Virus record (IMG/VR): IMGVR_UViG_3300030012_003022
Coordinates: 1 to 61,556 of that record
DNA length: 61,556 bases
Strand: one strand, 5' to 3'
Origin: a virus
Below the pieces are notes generated by a model that did not search any database, was not told the origin of the DNA, and saw nothing but the letters and a program-made list of their open reading frames with translations. Positions 9,383 through 17,877 of this stretch are shown here, piece by piece (the first letter of the stretch is position 1; each line of letters begins with the position of its first letter). The position numbers and the translations under genes were made by a program.

Positions 9383-10174
9383 TTACACCCAATCAACGCC
9401 TTCCTTCTTAGGAAGGGAATCAAATCTTTCTTTCATTCTCTCGGCTGACTCTTCATATAACTCAACCATAGTTGAGTTGCGATTATTCAAGTAGGCCGCT
9501 ACTCCGGTAGTTCCCGAACCTGCGAACGGGTCGAGAACCCAATCGCCTTCTTCTGTGCTTGCTAACAAACACTTTTCCGGAAGTTCCAATGGAAACGGTG
9601 CTTCATGTCCGTTATTCGCAGGAGTCATATCCCACACAGTAAATAGATTCGCAGGTTTGTAGAAGTAATCTTTGCTTTTAGCAAACATGAATATCCTCTC
9701 ATGCTTAGGAATAGGTCTCTTAATGTATGCTTCCGGTTGAGGATATGCTTTGCTTTTATTCCAAATTATTTCACTTCGCAAAATCCAACCGTCTTCCTGT
9801 AAAGCAAGTGCTACAAGCCAACCAACACCGAGTAGATTCTTAGGTGGGAGGTCTTTTACATTCCTTGAACCCCACTTATTCTTTAACGCTTTTATTCCTC
9901 CTTCTTTGTAGTCCGAACCTGCACCACCACTACCGTTATAGCAATCTCCTATGTTCAACCATAGTGTGCCATCGTCTGTTAGACTATCTCGCACCTTCCT
10001 AAATACATTTACCATACTCTCAATGTATTCATTGAGGGTCTGCGATTTCCCTATTTCGGCATCATCATCCCCATAAGAACGCATACCAAAATAAGGGGGG
10101 CTTGTGATACAAGAGCGATATAGATTGGTCGGTAATGTTACTTCCATTATATCTCCAACTACTATCTCATTCAA
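9383..10174 (-). CDS. DNA methyltransferase, beta-type order (N4-cytosine or N6-adenine)
   Basis: 263 residues. The catalytic motif SPPYFGMRSY lies near the N-terminus (about residue 26) and the AdoMet-binding motif WVLDPFAGSGTTG near the C-terminus (about residue 217), the permuted order of beta-class enzymes. SPPY is more usual for N4-cytosine enzymes. The start is a TTG with a strong AGGAGG 7 nt upstream; no in-frame ATG fits. No restriction endonuclease partner is adjacent, so it is an orphan, probably protecting viral DNA or marking it. The target sequence cannot be read from the protein. Confidence 0.88.
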   Translation of the reverse strand: MNEIVVGDIMEVTLPTNLYRSCITSPPYFGMRSYGDDDAEIGKSQTLNEYIESMVNVFRKVRDSLTDDGTLWLNIGDCYNGSGGAGSDYKEGGIKALKNKWGSRNVKDLPPKNLLGVGWLVALALQEDGWILRSEIIWNKSKAYPQPEAYIKRPIPKHERIFMFAKSKDYFYKPANLFTVWDMTPANNGHEAPFPLELPEKCLLASTEEGDWVLDPFAGSGTTGVAAYLNNRNSTMVELYEESAERMKERFDSLPKKEGVDWV

Positions 10175-10550
10175 GTGAAGTCCTCCTGTATTGTTTGGTT
10201 GGTCTCCAATGGGGGGAAGGTAGTTCTTCCAAGTAACCCCATCTTGCTATTAACTTCAAAGCGTGACCGCACATATCAACAGTCATACCTGCTCTAAATC
10301 GCACAATATCTAAACTTCTTTTTAGAACATCGTTAGCAGAAATCAATTCATCTTCTTGCATCTGCAAGACGATATACATAGTTGCTATCTTTCTGTGCAG
10401 TTTGCGAAGACTCATCACATTACCCATCTTGGATAGTGTGTGTATCAAATCATCGTGATTTAGTGCTACTGCCCGACTGTATATATTCTTGAGTTTGCGA
10501 GGATTACTCTCGGCAATCTCTTTAGACCATTCGGACAGATTAATAGGCAT
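10167..10550 (-). CDS. small helical protein, possible winged helix
   Basis: 127 residues from the ATG overlapping the clamp stop (TGATG), with GGAG 7 nt before it. Mostly helical; the last third (GHALKLIARWGYLEEL then HWRPTKQYRRTSLE) looks like a winged-helix recognition helix and basic wing. No family recognised. Its place between clamp and methyltransferase suggests a DNA-linked role. Confidence 0.6.
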   Translation of the reverse strand: MPINLSEWSKEIAESNPRKLKNIYSRAVALNHDDLIHTLSKMGNVMSLRKLHRKIATMYIVLQMQEDELISANDVLKRSLDIVRFRAGMTVDMCGHALKLIARWGYLEELPSPHWRPTKQYRRTSLE

Positions 10551-11362
10551 CACAAAACTCCTCTTTGGAAGATAAAGCCACCTGCGAATCGCAATAGTAT
10601 GCTCATACCTTGACCGTATTCTGCAAAGTTAATAAAGTGGATTGTTAGTAAGTTTCCGTAATCAATATTCTCAAGACCGCCCTCAAACAAACAAGGCTCA
10701 ATGTCTAAGTCTTTTTCTATCTCGCAAAGATAGGTAGTGGTTTCTCCTTTGGTATCTTGCCCCACTCTCAAGAATAGAGAGTCGCCATCACTATACAATT
10801 CAAAGCGATTTACTTTCTGCGAATTTACAGAACCGCTTTCAATAGCATCTTTGAATACGGTGGGGTCAAGCCCAACAGTCGAGGCTTGCGGTGAAATTAT
10901 TTCACCACCCGCAGTAATGTAGGTAAAGCCGTCTATACTTTCCGCCCTCTCTTCCGATTTCAAAGACCATTCAAGAATAGTATCGGTTGTATGTGGGAAA
11001 GCCTTCGCTCTCTTATCTGCCGTAAGTGTGGTAGTCTTTGAGTTAGACTTGACTCGCAATTTATCATCATCTTGTATCAAGGTGATTTTACCTTTGTGTT
11101 TTGATAGGACACCAAGAAGCATGTCAATATCGGGGATAATAATAGATTCGTCTCCATCATCACTAATGTTGCCTTTCACACTAAACTCCGATAGACTTGT
11201 CTTCCCATCTCTAACAATCATGGTAGTCTCTAACTTAATACCACTTCTGCTATGCAAAACGCAACCTTTGACTTGATTAATGGGCTTGCCATTAATCGTG
11301 CATTTCCTTTGTGTATTCTTCAATAACTTTACCAATTCTGCCTTCTCTATTGTAGTTGCCAT
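10550..11362 (-). CDS. PCNA-like sliding clamp
   Basis: 270 residues, close to the size of archaeal PCNA. The sequence is rich in short beta strands with the two-domain clamp rhythm: IIIPDIDMLLGVLSKHKGKITLIQDDDKLRVKSNSKTTTL, and a second half with FELYSDGDSLFLRVGQDTKGE. Identity is by pattern and by its place beside the RFC-type loader, RecA-like ATPase and polymerase; a structural search would settle it. It has a TATA box of its own inside the preceding small gene, allowing separate expression. Confidence 0.65.
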   Translation of the reverse strand: MATTIEKAELVKLLKNTQRKCTINGKPINQVKGCVLHSRSGIKLETTMIVRDGKTSLSEFSVKGNISDDGDESIIIPDIDMLLGVLSKHKGKITLIQDDDKLRVKSNSKTTTLTADKRAKAFPHTTDTILEWSLKSEERAESIDGFTYITAGGEIISPQASTVGLDPTVFKDAIESGSVNSQKVNRFELYSDGDSLFLRVGQDTKGETTTYLCEIEKDLDIEPCLFEGGLENIDYGNLLTIHFINFAEYGQGMSILLRFAGGFIFQRGVL

Positions 11363-11589
11363 GCTTCTTCATCCTCCTCATGTTCATATAAATCCAATGT
11401 TAGTTTTCTACCCCTCATAACTTTATTGCAGTATGAGCAGTTAGATTCTTCACCTTCGATATGCTCATACTTCCCGAAAGAATCCATGCCTTTGCATAGG
11501 AAGTAAGAGAAACCATCCGGACATACTACGGCTATATGAGTAGCCTTTCTGCGCTTGCCGGAACGGACAAGCCTAACCCTTAGAGGCAG
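11347..11589 (-). CDS. zinc-ribbon protein without a canonical start codon
   Basis: An open frame runs from just after the RecA-like gene to 11347 and encodes CPDGFSYFLCKG and a CSYC knuckle, ending EEDEEAWQLQ. Between the upstream stop and the conserved part there is no in-frame ATG, GTG or TTG until an internal ATG; a CTG at 11587-11589 follows the GGTGA of the upstream stop by 4 nt and is the likely start (80 residues). It overlaps the clamp start by 16 nt. Codon pattern and cysteine spacing argue for a real gene; the start is uncertain. Confidence 0.5.
   Translation of the reverse strand: MPLRVRLVRSGKRRKATHIAVVCPDGFSYFLCKGMDSFGKYEHIEGEESNCSYCNKVMRGRKLTLDLYEHEEDEEAWQLQ
11384..11396 (-). 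promoter_or_regulatory. TATA box for the clamp gene
   Basis: Minus strand TTGGATTTATATG, about 26 nt before the clamp ATG at 11362. It lies within the upstream zinc-ribbon frame. Confidence 0.45.
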
Positions 11590-11593
11590 GTCT

Positions 11594-12532
11594 TCACCCC
11601 CACTTCAAGAAAGGGTAGCCCGACCACTTCGCTTTACGGTCTTTTACCTCTAAGATAGTGTGAGTAGTGCCTAACTGCTCTTGATTAAAGCCCTTCATTT
11701 CCTCAATACTCGCTCGTATTTCCCATGCGCCTTCGGCCATGTTAGAGTCTGCCTTTACACCTGCTGCAATATCGCCTTTCTTGGTGTATCTTGCGAGGAA
11801 TATCTGTTGAGAAAACAATCGCATAGTTCCCTTCTCCCAATCCGGAACTTCTCCGACTTTCATCAAGCCCTTCTGTCCGTTGCCTAAATCTGCGAATTGC
11901 TTTACATCTTTTAGATGGAAGGTAAAGAATACTGCATCAACGGGTAGTTGATGTGCGCGATTCATTACATCTCGGAACAATTGATTGCGAACTCGCCATT
12001 CCGCTTGGTTGAACCTGTCTCCATCTTCGACATTGATAGGATTTTTACTGCGATTCATTAGAACATAAGTCATAGCCTGTTCGCACCACTTTAGGAAAGT
12101 GGAACAACCGTCTATAATAACTGCGCCTATGTCGCCTTCTTTTGCCTGTTCACCTATAATCTTGATGAAAAAGCCCATCTTATCAACAAGAGCGACCCAA
12201 TCAGTAGTATTATCTTCCTTGAAGATAGAAGCATCGGTCTCATCGAATATAGGAATAACCCTAATGTTCTCGTCGTCTGCATAGTCGTGTGCGATTGTTT
12301 GAACTGCCGAGTTATCAATGTCAAGAATTATGATTGTCTTATCTTTACCCAAGAACTCTCTTGCGATAGATACCGCAGAACCCGTCTTGGCGGTGTTCTC
12401 TTTACCTGTCAAAGACATTCTAATGGGGGAGTTGGTAGTCCTCTTTCTTGCGAACAATTCCCTGTAATGGTCTATACCAAATACAGTTTCTTCGACCTTC
12501 TCCTCTTTCTTTGCGCCACTTCCCCAAGACAT
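11594..12532 (-). CDS. RecA-like/Sak4-type recombination ATPase
   Basis: 312 residues. The P-loop is LTGKENTAKTGSAV (about residue 40), where the usual GxxxxGKT has alanine before KT. Walker B is IGAVIIDGCSTF. The single RecA core, absence of an N-terminal HhH domain and a later VFFTFHLKDV strand fit the phage Sak4/AAA_24 group of single-strand annealing proteins more than full RadA. It ends KWG just before the next gene's start. It would act with the ssDNA-binding protein immediately upstream. Confidence 0.7.
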   Translation of the reverse strand: MSWGSGAKKEEKVEETVFGIDHYRELFARKRTTNSPIRMSLTGKENTAKTGSAVSIAREFLGKDKTIIILDIDNSAVQTIAHDYADDENIRVIPIFDETDASIFKEDNTTDWVALVDKMGFFIKIIGEQAKEGDIGAVIIDGCSTFLKWCEQAMTYVLMNRSKNPINVEDGDRFNQAEWRVRNQLFRDVMNRAHQLPVDAVFFTFHLKDVKQFADLGNGQKGLMKVGEVPDWEKGTMRLFSQQIFLARYTKKGDIAAGVKADSNMAEGAWEIRASIEEMKGFNQEQLGTTHTILEVKDRKAKWSGYPFLKWG

Positions 12533-12537
12533 TCAAA

Positions 12538-13761
12538 TCACTCCCAATCGTCGTCTGCGTTACCACCGTATGCTTCATCGAGGGTCGCTTGATGCGAACC
12601 AAGTGATTCAATACAATGCCATCCTGTAATAGCAAGTCTTCCGTCACCTTCTTTTCCTATGTATGGTTGTCCTACAACCGCTAAGATAGAGCCGATACCA
12701 AAGTCCACTTTGCTATCCTCTTCCGCATTCACATATAGGTCAAGCGGAGGAGACATACTCGTTAAGTCTAAGTCTGCGAGAGCCATGATGTAGCCACCGT
12801 TCTCTCTTGGGTCAATGTGTGCTACTTCCATGACAATACATGCAAGAGCATCCCACTTTTCTTTATCGTCAAGAGTATTTACATACTCTTCAATAGAATC
12901 AAGACCATCTAATACCTTCATATTATCTGCGATAATACCTTTACCTTCGGAATCTAAAGGCGCATAAGGGAATATGGTTGCGACTTCACTTTCAAGAGTG
13001 TAGTGTGAAACACCCGCTTTAGCGTATGCTTTGCCATTCTTGGATAGATTCGCAGGTATTCTTAGAGGCATGAAGGTAGGATAATTTACCTTAGCCAATT
13101 CTCCTCTAAATGCGAAAGGAATCACTTGAATGCCGTCTTCACCTTGCTTTCTACCTACAAATGTGCAGGTTCTTTCAAGGTCTTGCGTTGCCCTTGCTTT
13201 TCCGTATGCGTAGTTAGGAGAGCCGGATGGGTATGTAGGAGAACTCTTGTTCTCAATACATACAAAGTAGCCTGTTCCATCCCCTATGTCTGTCGCTTGC
13301 TTTGGCAAAGATGTTCCATTCATAGAATCAAAACCTTCTGCGAAAGGTTGTTTGTTTGTCAAGGAAGGATTGTGAATAATCTCATACCCGCCTTCATCAT
13401 TGTGTAGGTATAGGGTGATTAGACCCTGTGCCACAAGTGCCTTTCTTGCTTCTTCGTTCAATGTTCCCATCAAGGTCTTGTATTTGTTGTAAAAGACTTT
13501 GCCCCAATCTTTGTATCTCGGACTGCTGATGAACATACCTTCAAGCATAACACAACCGCTACGGGCTAATTTTGCTTTTGTCGCTCTCATTTCTGCCGCA
13601 CCCATTCTAAGTGTCTTTGTGTGCATGTCCTCTTCGGTGACACCCGCTTTTAGAAGGGAAGCACCTTCTCTCTCCATTAGAGAGTTGTGCCTTTGCTTCA
13701 ATTCATTCACGGAACAACCGATGTTTTTTGCTATTCTTTCATACATATTTTCGTCTATCAT
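12538..13761 (-). CDS. probable ssDNA-binding protein (RPA/OB-fold type)
   Basis: 407 residues from the ATG after GTGAGGCGAAGAAAT. The N-terminus is helical (MIDENMYERIAKNIGCSVNELKQ), the middle is beta-rich with repeated strand patterns consistent with OB folds, and the C-terminus is an acidic tip, GGNADDDWE, like the protein-recruiting tails of SSB and T7 gp2.5. Position between clamp loader and RecA-like ATPase supports the role. Assignment is by architecture; no zinc finger is present. Confidence 0.5.
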   Translation of the reverse strand: MIDENMYERIAKNIGCSVNELKQRHNSLMEREGASLLKAGVTEEDMHTKTLRMGAAEMRATKAKLARSGCVMLEGMFISSPRYKDWGKVFYNKYKTLMGTLNEEARKALVAQGLITLYLHNDEGGYEIIHNPSLTNKQPFAEGFDSMNGTSLPKQATDIGDGTGYFVCIENKSSPTYPSGSPNYAYGKARATQDLERTCTFVGRKQGEDGIQVIPFAFRGELAKVNYPTFMPLRIPANLSKNGKAYAKAGVSHYTLESEVATIFPYAPLDSEGKGIIADNMKVLDGLDSIEEYVNTLDDKEKWDALACIVMEVAHIDPRENGGYIMALADLDLTSMSPPLDLYVNAEEDSKVDFGIGSILAVVGQPYIGKEGDGRLAITGWHCIESLGSHQATLDEAYGGNADDDWE

Positions 13762-13812
13762 ATTTCTTCGCCTCACTTTGCTTGTATTCTGTCCTAAACT
13801 CCCATGTCCTTA

Positions 13813-14703
13813 TTAACCAACCGATGCCAACAATCTGCAATAATTCCATGATACAATCGCTTCATCAACACCCATGAGTATATCTCTCTCACTTGTGATT
13901 GAAGCATCTATCACTTTCATTTTTGCTTCTGTGCTTACGCTTGATTCGACGGCATAATCAAGAACTGTCTTGATGGTCTGTCGTAAAGGCATGGACTCTA
14001 TCATCTTATGTGCGGATTCAACCGCCTTTGCTTTACACGCAGTCTTTAGAAAAGACTTGCTATTGAAACTTGAATCACCGAGAATAGAAATATATTTCTC
14101 TTTTTCGGGATGAACTGAATAGGATTGTAGGCAGTTTATTGCGTTTCGCAAATCGCCTTCATGTCTCTTTGCTATACTGCTCAAATGTTCGGATGGGATA
14201 GTAAGTAATTCTTCTGTTGCTATCATATTAAGTGCGTGATACATATCTCCATATCTTATAGGTGCGAAAGTCCGGACTTGACACCTTGATTGAAGCCAAC
14301 GACTTACTTTACCCAAGTCGTTGCATGTGAGTATGAAATAGCAAGTCGCATTTTCAATGACTCCTTTAAGTGCATCTTGCGCTTGTATAGTTAGACGGTC
14401 TGCTTCATCGAGCAGTATGATTGTCTCCCATCTCCCACTTTGCGATAGTGGAATCAAGTCTTCTTCAACAAACTCAATACCTCTTTGTCTCTTTGAGGAT
14501 GCGTTGAAGATGTGTAGTTGGAAACCTAACTTCTTTGCTAATAGGTGTGCCGCACTTGTCTTTCCCGTTCCTGCTTCGGGGGAATGAAACAAATAGTGTT
14601 GCATGTTGTCTTTTGTCAAATTTGACAATTCCTCTCTTAGGATAGGTTGCCCTACAAACTTATCCCATGTATCGGGTCGGTGTTTGCTAAACCATAGACT
14701 CAT
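13813..14703 (-). CDS. rfcS: clamp loader, replication factor C small subunit
   Basis: 296 residues. Starts MSLWFSKHRPDTWDKFVGQ, the RFC signature, then Walker A HSPEAGTGKTSA, Walker B IILLDEADRL, sensor 1 FILTCND and the SRC arginine-finger motif in LQSRCQVRTF, followed by the lid helices. It would load the clamp at 10.6 kb onto primed DNA. Shorter at the C-terminus than cellular RFC (about 320), and no large subunit is present, so it may form a homopentamer or use host RFC-L. Confidence 0.93.
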   Translation of the reverse strand: MSLWFSKHRPDTWDKFVGQPILREELSNLTKDNMQHYLFHSPEAGTGKTSAAHLLAKKLGFQLHIFNASSKRQRGIEFVEEDLIPLSQSGRWETIILLDEADRLTIQAQDALKGVIENATCYFILTCNDLGKVSRWLQSRCQVRTFAPIRYGDMYHALNMIATEELLTIPSEHLSSIAKRHEGDLRNAINCLQSYSVHPEKEKYISILGDSSFNSKSFLKTACKAKAVESAHKMIESMPLRQTIKTVLDYAVESSVSTEAKMKVIDASITSERDILMGVDEAIVSWNYCRLLASVG

Positions 14704-14891
14704 TGTGCTACCTCCAACTCATCTTTGTAGTGTTGAGCCATTTCCTCAAGCCATAGTTCTTCATAACACTCTTTGCATGTCTCGTTCATTTCGGTTGCGA
14801 TTGCATCATCACACATTCTGCATAGGATGAGACCCTTTCTTTTAATGACCCACTTGAAAGTCTTTTTGCCAATCTTTTCAATCAAGCCCAA
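14700..14891 (-). CDS. 63-residue CxxC protein
   Basis: Contains CRMCDD and CKECYEE, a four-cysteine zinc-binding layout, with a basic N-terminus and acidic C-terminus. Starts at TTG with AGGGGG 8 nt upstream, overlapping the kinase gene by 14 nt; its stop overlaps the RFC start by 4 nt. Function unknown. Confidence 0.6.
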   Translation of the reverse strand: MGLIEKIGKKTFKWVIKRKGLILCRMCDDAIATEMNETCKECYEELWLEEMAQHYKDELEVAQ

Positions 14892-15489
14892 GAGTATGCC
14901 CCCTACTTAGCAAAAAGTCTTGGACTGTGTCCTTTACCTGCACGAACATACCGTGTGGGCTTCTTCCGCTACTGTCAATCATCATGCACCTTGAGCGATT
15001 TGCTAAATGCTCATCTAAGGCTACCATGTTTTCGCTTGCGTGTTTTAGATGTATGTCTTCTGCACCACGCTCAATTAGGGTGTTTGTATCTGCATATATG
15101 CGAATAATCATACCGCCATTTGACAACACATCTTCTGCCTCGTTGATGTGTCTTACATCATCAACAATAGCGAACTTCATTCCCTTTTCCTGTGCATACT
15201 TGCGAAGACGCAAGACCCAATAATCAATATCTTCCATGTCTCTTCTTGCTTGACCCCATGCTTGCAGTAAAGGTCTTGTCTTGGATTTATCTAAATCTTC
15301 AAGGTTGTCCCACATGAAGCGCGCTTCATTCTTACGCATCTTCGGGAAGAACGCCTGTGCTACTTCCATACGCAAAGACTCCGCATAGGATAGAATAGGT
15401 AGGTTGTATCTCGTTGCGAGCGTTAGAGCAAGAGTGGACTTGCCGGACTTCATATTGCCCGCTATGCCTATAAGTATAGTTTCAGTCAC
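14878..15489 (-). CDS. deoxynucleoside monophosphate kinase
   Basis: 203 residues. P-loop GIAGNMKSGKSTLA at residue 9; the family pattern LLQAWGQARRDMEDIDYW in the middle, where dNMP kinases have a conserved G...R....YW, then FAIVDDVRHINEA. It is of the T4 gp1/phage dNMP kinase type and would raise dNTP precursors for replication. Overlaps its upstream neighbour by 4 nt. Confidence 0.85.
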   Translation of the reverse strand: MTETILIGIAGNMKSGKSTLALTLATRYNLPILSYAESLRMEVAQAFFPKMRKNEARFMWDNLEDLDKSKTRPLLQAWGQARRDMEDIDYWVLRLRKYAQEKGMKFAIVDDVRHINEAEDVLSNGGMIIRIYADTNTLIERGAEDIHLKHASENMVALDEHLANRSRCMMIDSSGRSPHGMFVQVKDTVQDFLLSRGHTLGLD

Positions 15490-15677
15490 TCTTCTTCACT
15501 CCTTAGACCTGCTTCCAATACCTTTTTTGCTTCACCTGCATAGCCTCTCTCTATGTGTAGTATGGCCTTTATGACCGTATGCTTTAGTGCGTATATCCTA
15601 TCAACCAAATCCGATACTATCTCCATTACGCTATCTTGCGCTTGCTTCTGTGCCTTCTCTATAATCTCTTTGCTCAT
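15486..15677 (-). CDS. small helical protein
   Basis: 63 residues from the ATG after GGAGGAATGGAT. Entirely helical and amphipathic (IIEKAQKQAQDSVMEIVSDLVDRIYALKHTVIKAILHIERG), with an acidic end. No family recognised. Translationally coupled to the dNMP kinase (4-nt overlap). Confidence 0.55.
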   Translation of the reverse strand: MSKEIIEKAQKQAQDSVMEIVSDLVDRIYALKHTVIKAILHIERGYAGEAKKVLEAGLRSEEE

Positions 15678-15943
15678 ATCCATTCCTCCATATTTTTCTC
15701 TTTGAGACATTCAATCCTCTTCTTCGACTTCTCCGCCTCACTCATCTTGCCGATAGAGTTCTCCTTAATAGTCTTAACCTTCTTGGTCTTACTCAAAAAG
15801 TTAAGTCCTTCGGGGAAACAAATCTCACACGGCTTCATAGAGAGTGCCGTCTTGTCGCTAATCATACCGTAGTCGTAAATGTCAGCCCCACATTTGTAGG
15901 TCTTCGACATTGATGCTCTTGCATGCAGTTTTCTTCCGGTCAT
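15674..15943 (-). CDS. small basic cysteine-containing protein
   Basis: 89 residues; a CGAD...CEIC arrangement in the first half, possibly zinc binding, followed by a lysine-rich helical half. No Shine-Dalgarno at the first ATG, but a TATA box lies about 20-30 nt upstream, so a leaderless start at 15943 is likely; an in-frame ATG 11 codons later is the alternative. First gene of the transcript leading to the kinase and clamp loader. Confidence 0.55.
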   Translation of the reverse strand: MTGRKLHARASMSKTYKCGADIYDYGMISDKTALSMKPCEICFPEGLNFLSKTKKVKTIKENSIGKMSEAEKSKKRIECLKEKNMEEWI

Positions 15944-15962
15944 GTTTGACGATACAGACTAA

Positions 15963-15975
15963 GTCATTATAAATC
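15963..15975 (-). promoter_or_regulatory. TATA box upstream of the kinase/clamp-loader unit
   Basis: Minus strand GATTTATAATGAC about 26 nt before the ATG at 15943. Same core as the element at 6644-6656. Confidence 0.55.
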
Positions 15976-16380
15976 AGTCGGTTGTCGTCTTTGACATACG
16001 AGGCATTCTGTCCACTTGTCCTTTATCAAACGCATCTGTCCACAGGAAACGCATCTTTGCGACAAGTCCTTCTGCTTCTGCGTCATTGTTGAGTAGGGTC
16101 TTGTGTATAGCAAATCTTCTTTGTCGTGGATAATCTCATCGTTAATCGCATACACTACATTCTTAGTCTTGAGTCCATTCCCTACATCAACCATCTCATA
16201 GCCGTCTTGCTTAATCTGCAAGTTCTTGGATAGCATAGCAGTTAAACTTGAGTCGTTTGGTAGGGAACGGAACTCTCCTTCTGTTAGTAATATAGAAGCC
16301 ATTTCGATACGCGTCATTCTCCCTCGCTCAAAGAGGATTTCCGCTACCCTCCTTCTTATGCGAGAGTTATTACGCGCCAT
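15967..16380 (-). CDS. winged-helix protein with C-terminal zinc ribbon
   Basis: 137 residues. The N-terminal 60 residues read as a winged helix (RRRVAEILFERGRMTRIEMASILLTEG...NDSSLTAMLSKNLQI), the C-terminus has CVSCGQMRL and CLVCQRR. A TATA-like AATAAATACTC lies about 20-30 nt upstream. Probably a DNA-binding regulator; target unknown. Confidence 0.65.
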   Translation of the reverse strand: MARNNSRIRRRVAEILFERGRMTRIEMASILLTEGEFRSLPNDSSLTAMLSKNLQIKQDGYEMVDVGNGLKTKNVVYAINDEIIHDKEDLLYTRPYSTMTQKQKDLSQRCVSCGQMRLIKDKWTECLVCQRRQPTDL

Positions 16381-16410
16381 CACATAACTGTAAATCGCAA
16401 GAGTATTTAT

Positions 16411-16587
16411 TCATTCCGATAAATAACCTAAAAACGCAAGGTTAGCATCATCTTCCTTAACATTCACACTCTCTCCATCTAACTTATTAGATGCAGGGTT
16501 AATCCACAAAATTATGAATTGAACAAAACCTTGCTTGAAAGGCGTTGCTAAAAGCAACAGACCAATAGAGCATAGAGCATCAATCAT
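16411..16587 (-). CDS. small membrane protein
   Basis: 58 residues; two hydrophobic segments (ALCSIGLLLLATPF and FVQFIILWI) joined by a short basic turn, then an acidic tail. The ATG overlaps the upstream stop (ATGA). Unrecognised; membrane location is predicted from composition only. Confidence 0.55.
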   Translation of the reverse strand: MIDALCSIGLLLLATPFKQGFVQFIILWINPASNKLDGESVNVKEDDANLAFLGYLSE

Positions 16588-17243
16588 ATCCAACCCATCT
16601 CCTTCTGTTTGCGTTTCTTTGCTTTCTTAGGAAGTGTGTCTTTTGCTACTGAACGAATCTCATTAGATACTGTTGCATCTCCGAGTATTATTTCATCTCT
16701 ATACATATCGCTTTCTCTAAATCCATAAGGTAGTATGGATTCTTCTTCCTTGCGTTTTTTCGCAGGATACGAAGGTCTCGCAACAACATTACAACCAAAT
16801 GTTATTGCAGCCATTTGATAATAATTAGGACACCACTTGAATGATTTAGCAAGTAATCTCCATAGTTCTATGTCTTTGTGATTCTCTCGTAAGAAAGATA
16901 GCATTAGCGGAACGGGAATATCTTTTGCTAAAGCCCATGCTCTATTCTTGTTATCCCATTTGAGAACCGCTTGTATAGCGGGCATATAATCAACCTTACT
17001 ATCCTTGATTGATTTGTCATAAATGACATTGTCATGTTTAATCTTTGGTGGATTGTTGCATACTATAACCAAACGATACGCAACATAGTCAAGCCACGAC
17101 ATACATTCCTCTTTGGATATGCGAGGCATGTGTGCTATGACTGTCAAATCTTTAGTTGTAGGAGAACAAATTATTCCTTCTCCCTCGACATACTCGCCCT
17201 TCTTATATGGCGCAGTATCATGCGTAAAAATGACGACTCCCAT
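16584..17243 (-). CDS. unknown protein with lysine-rich tail
   Basis: 219 residues from the ATG after AGGTGA. Globular, mixed alpha/beta, with a strongly basic C-terminus (KKAKKRKQKEMGWI) that could bind nucleic acid. No motif recognised. Overlaps the upstream winged-helix gene by 26 nt. Confidence 0.55.
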   Translation of the reverse strand: MGVVIFTHDTAPYKKGEYVEGEGIICSPTTKDLTVIAHMPRISKEECMSWLDYVAYRLVIVCNNPPKIKHDNVIYDKSIKDSKVDYMPAIQAVLKWDNKNRAWALAKDIPVPLMLSFLRENHKDIELWRLLAKSFKWCPNYYQMAAITFGCNVVARPSYPAKKRKEEESILPYGFRESDMYRDEIILGDATVSNEIRSVAKDTLPKKAKKRKQKEMGWI

Positions 17244-17490
17244 CATCTTCACCTTCTATGCGAGAGAACTCCAAGACTCCTCTCGTAGTCTTTCTTCCTA
17301 TCAATTGACCTCTTGCTTCCATAATACGAAGCCAACGCGATACTGCATATACATTCACAGACATTGTCTTTTGCGGTAATTCTTCTATCACCTTCGGTAA
17401 TAATTGGTCTGCCGTGAACCATTCGCTCAAATCCCAATTTTGAACTGCCGCTTTGATAGCAGGTTCTCTATATGCTTTGTTAGGCATCAT
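17218..17490 (-). CDS. winged-helix DNA-binding protein
   Basis: 90 residues with a clear winged-helix layout: WFTADQLLPKVIEELPQKTMSVNVYAVSRWLRIMEARGQLIGRKTTRGVLEFSR, where the turn and recognition helix are followed by a basic wing. Likely a transcription or replication regulator of the local operon. The ATG overlaps the stop of the next small gene upstream. Confidence 0.65.
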   Translation of the reverse strand: MMPNKAYREPAIKAAVQNWDLSEWFTADQLLPKVIEELPQKTMSVNVYAVSRWLRIMEARGQLIGRKTTRGVLEFSRIEGEDDGSRHFYA

Positions 17491-17597
17491 ACATACCCCC
17501 TTTCAAAGACATAACAATCTTCGCACATAACATCATCATCAACCCACTTCGCCTCATCATAATCAATCATCACTCCACATAAACAACATTCCATCAT
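17487..17597 (-). CDS. 36-residue CxxC protein
   Basis: MMECCLCGVMIDYDEAKW followed by CEDCYVFERGYV: two CxxC pairs 18 residues apart, the minimum for one zinc knuckle. GAGGAAGAG precedes the start and the stop overlaps the next ATG, so it is in the translational chain. A TATA-like GGGTTTATATG lies about 36 nt upstream (17633-17647). Confidence 0.6.
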   Translation of the reverse strand: MMECCLCGVMIDYDEAKWVDDDVMCEDCYVFERGYV

Positions 17598-17598
17598 A

Positions 17599-17877
17599 CT
17601 ACTCTTCCTCCGCTATCTCTATAAACGAATCGTTCATATAAACCCACCGTTCAAACCTTTGCATTTGGCTTTTAGATAAATTCCACATCTCCCCAACAAC
17701 CTTTTTTTGAACGGGATAACGACCTGCATACCACTTGACACCGTCTAATGTCAAGATGGCTATTAGTCCATCTTCATACATCTTACGAGCAATCTTGGGA
17801 TATTCTGTCTGTGGTATTGGTCTCGCAATCAATTGATTGAAATGCGGCCTCCACTTGACAGGTTCTCCGGCACTCAT
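17599..17877 (-). CDS. unknown small protein
   Basis: 92 residues, tryptophan-rich (VKWRPHF, GVKWYAGRYPV, RWVYMNDS), acidic end. No family recognised. ATG overlaps the stop of the upstream gene by 4 nt. Confidence 0.55.
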   Translation of the reverse strand: MSAGEPVKWRPHFNQLIARPIPQTEYPKIARKMYEDGLIAILTLDGVKWYAGRYPVQKKVVGEMWNLSKSQMQRFERWVYMNDSFIEIAEEE

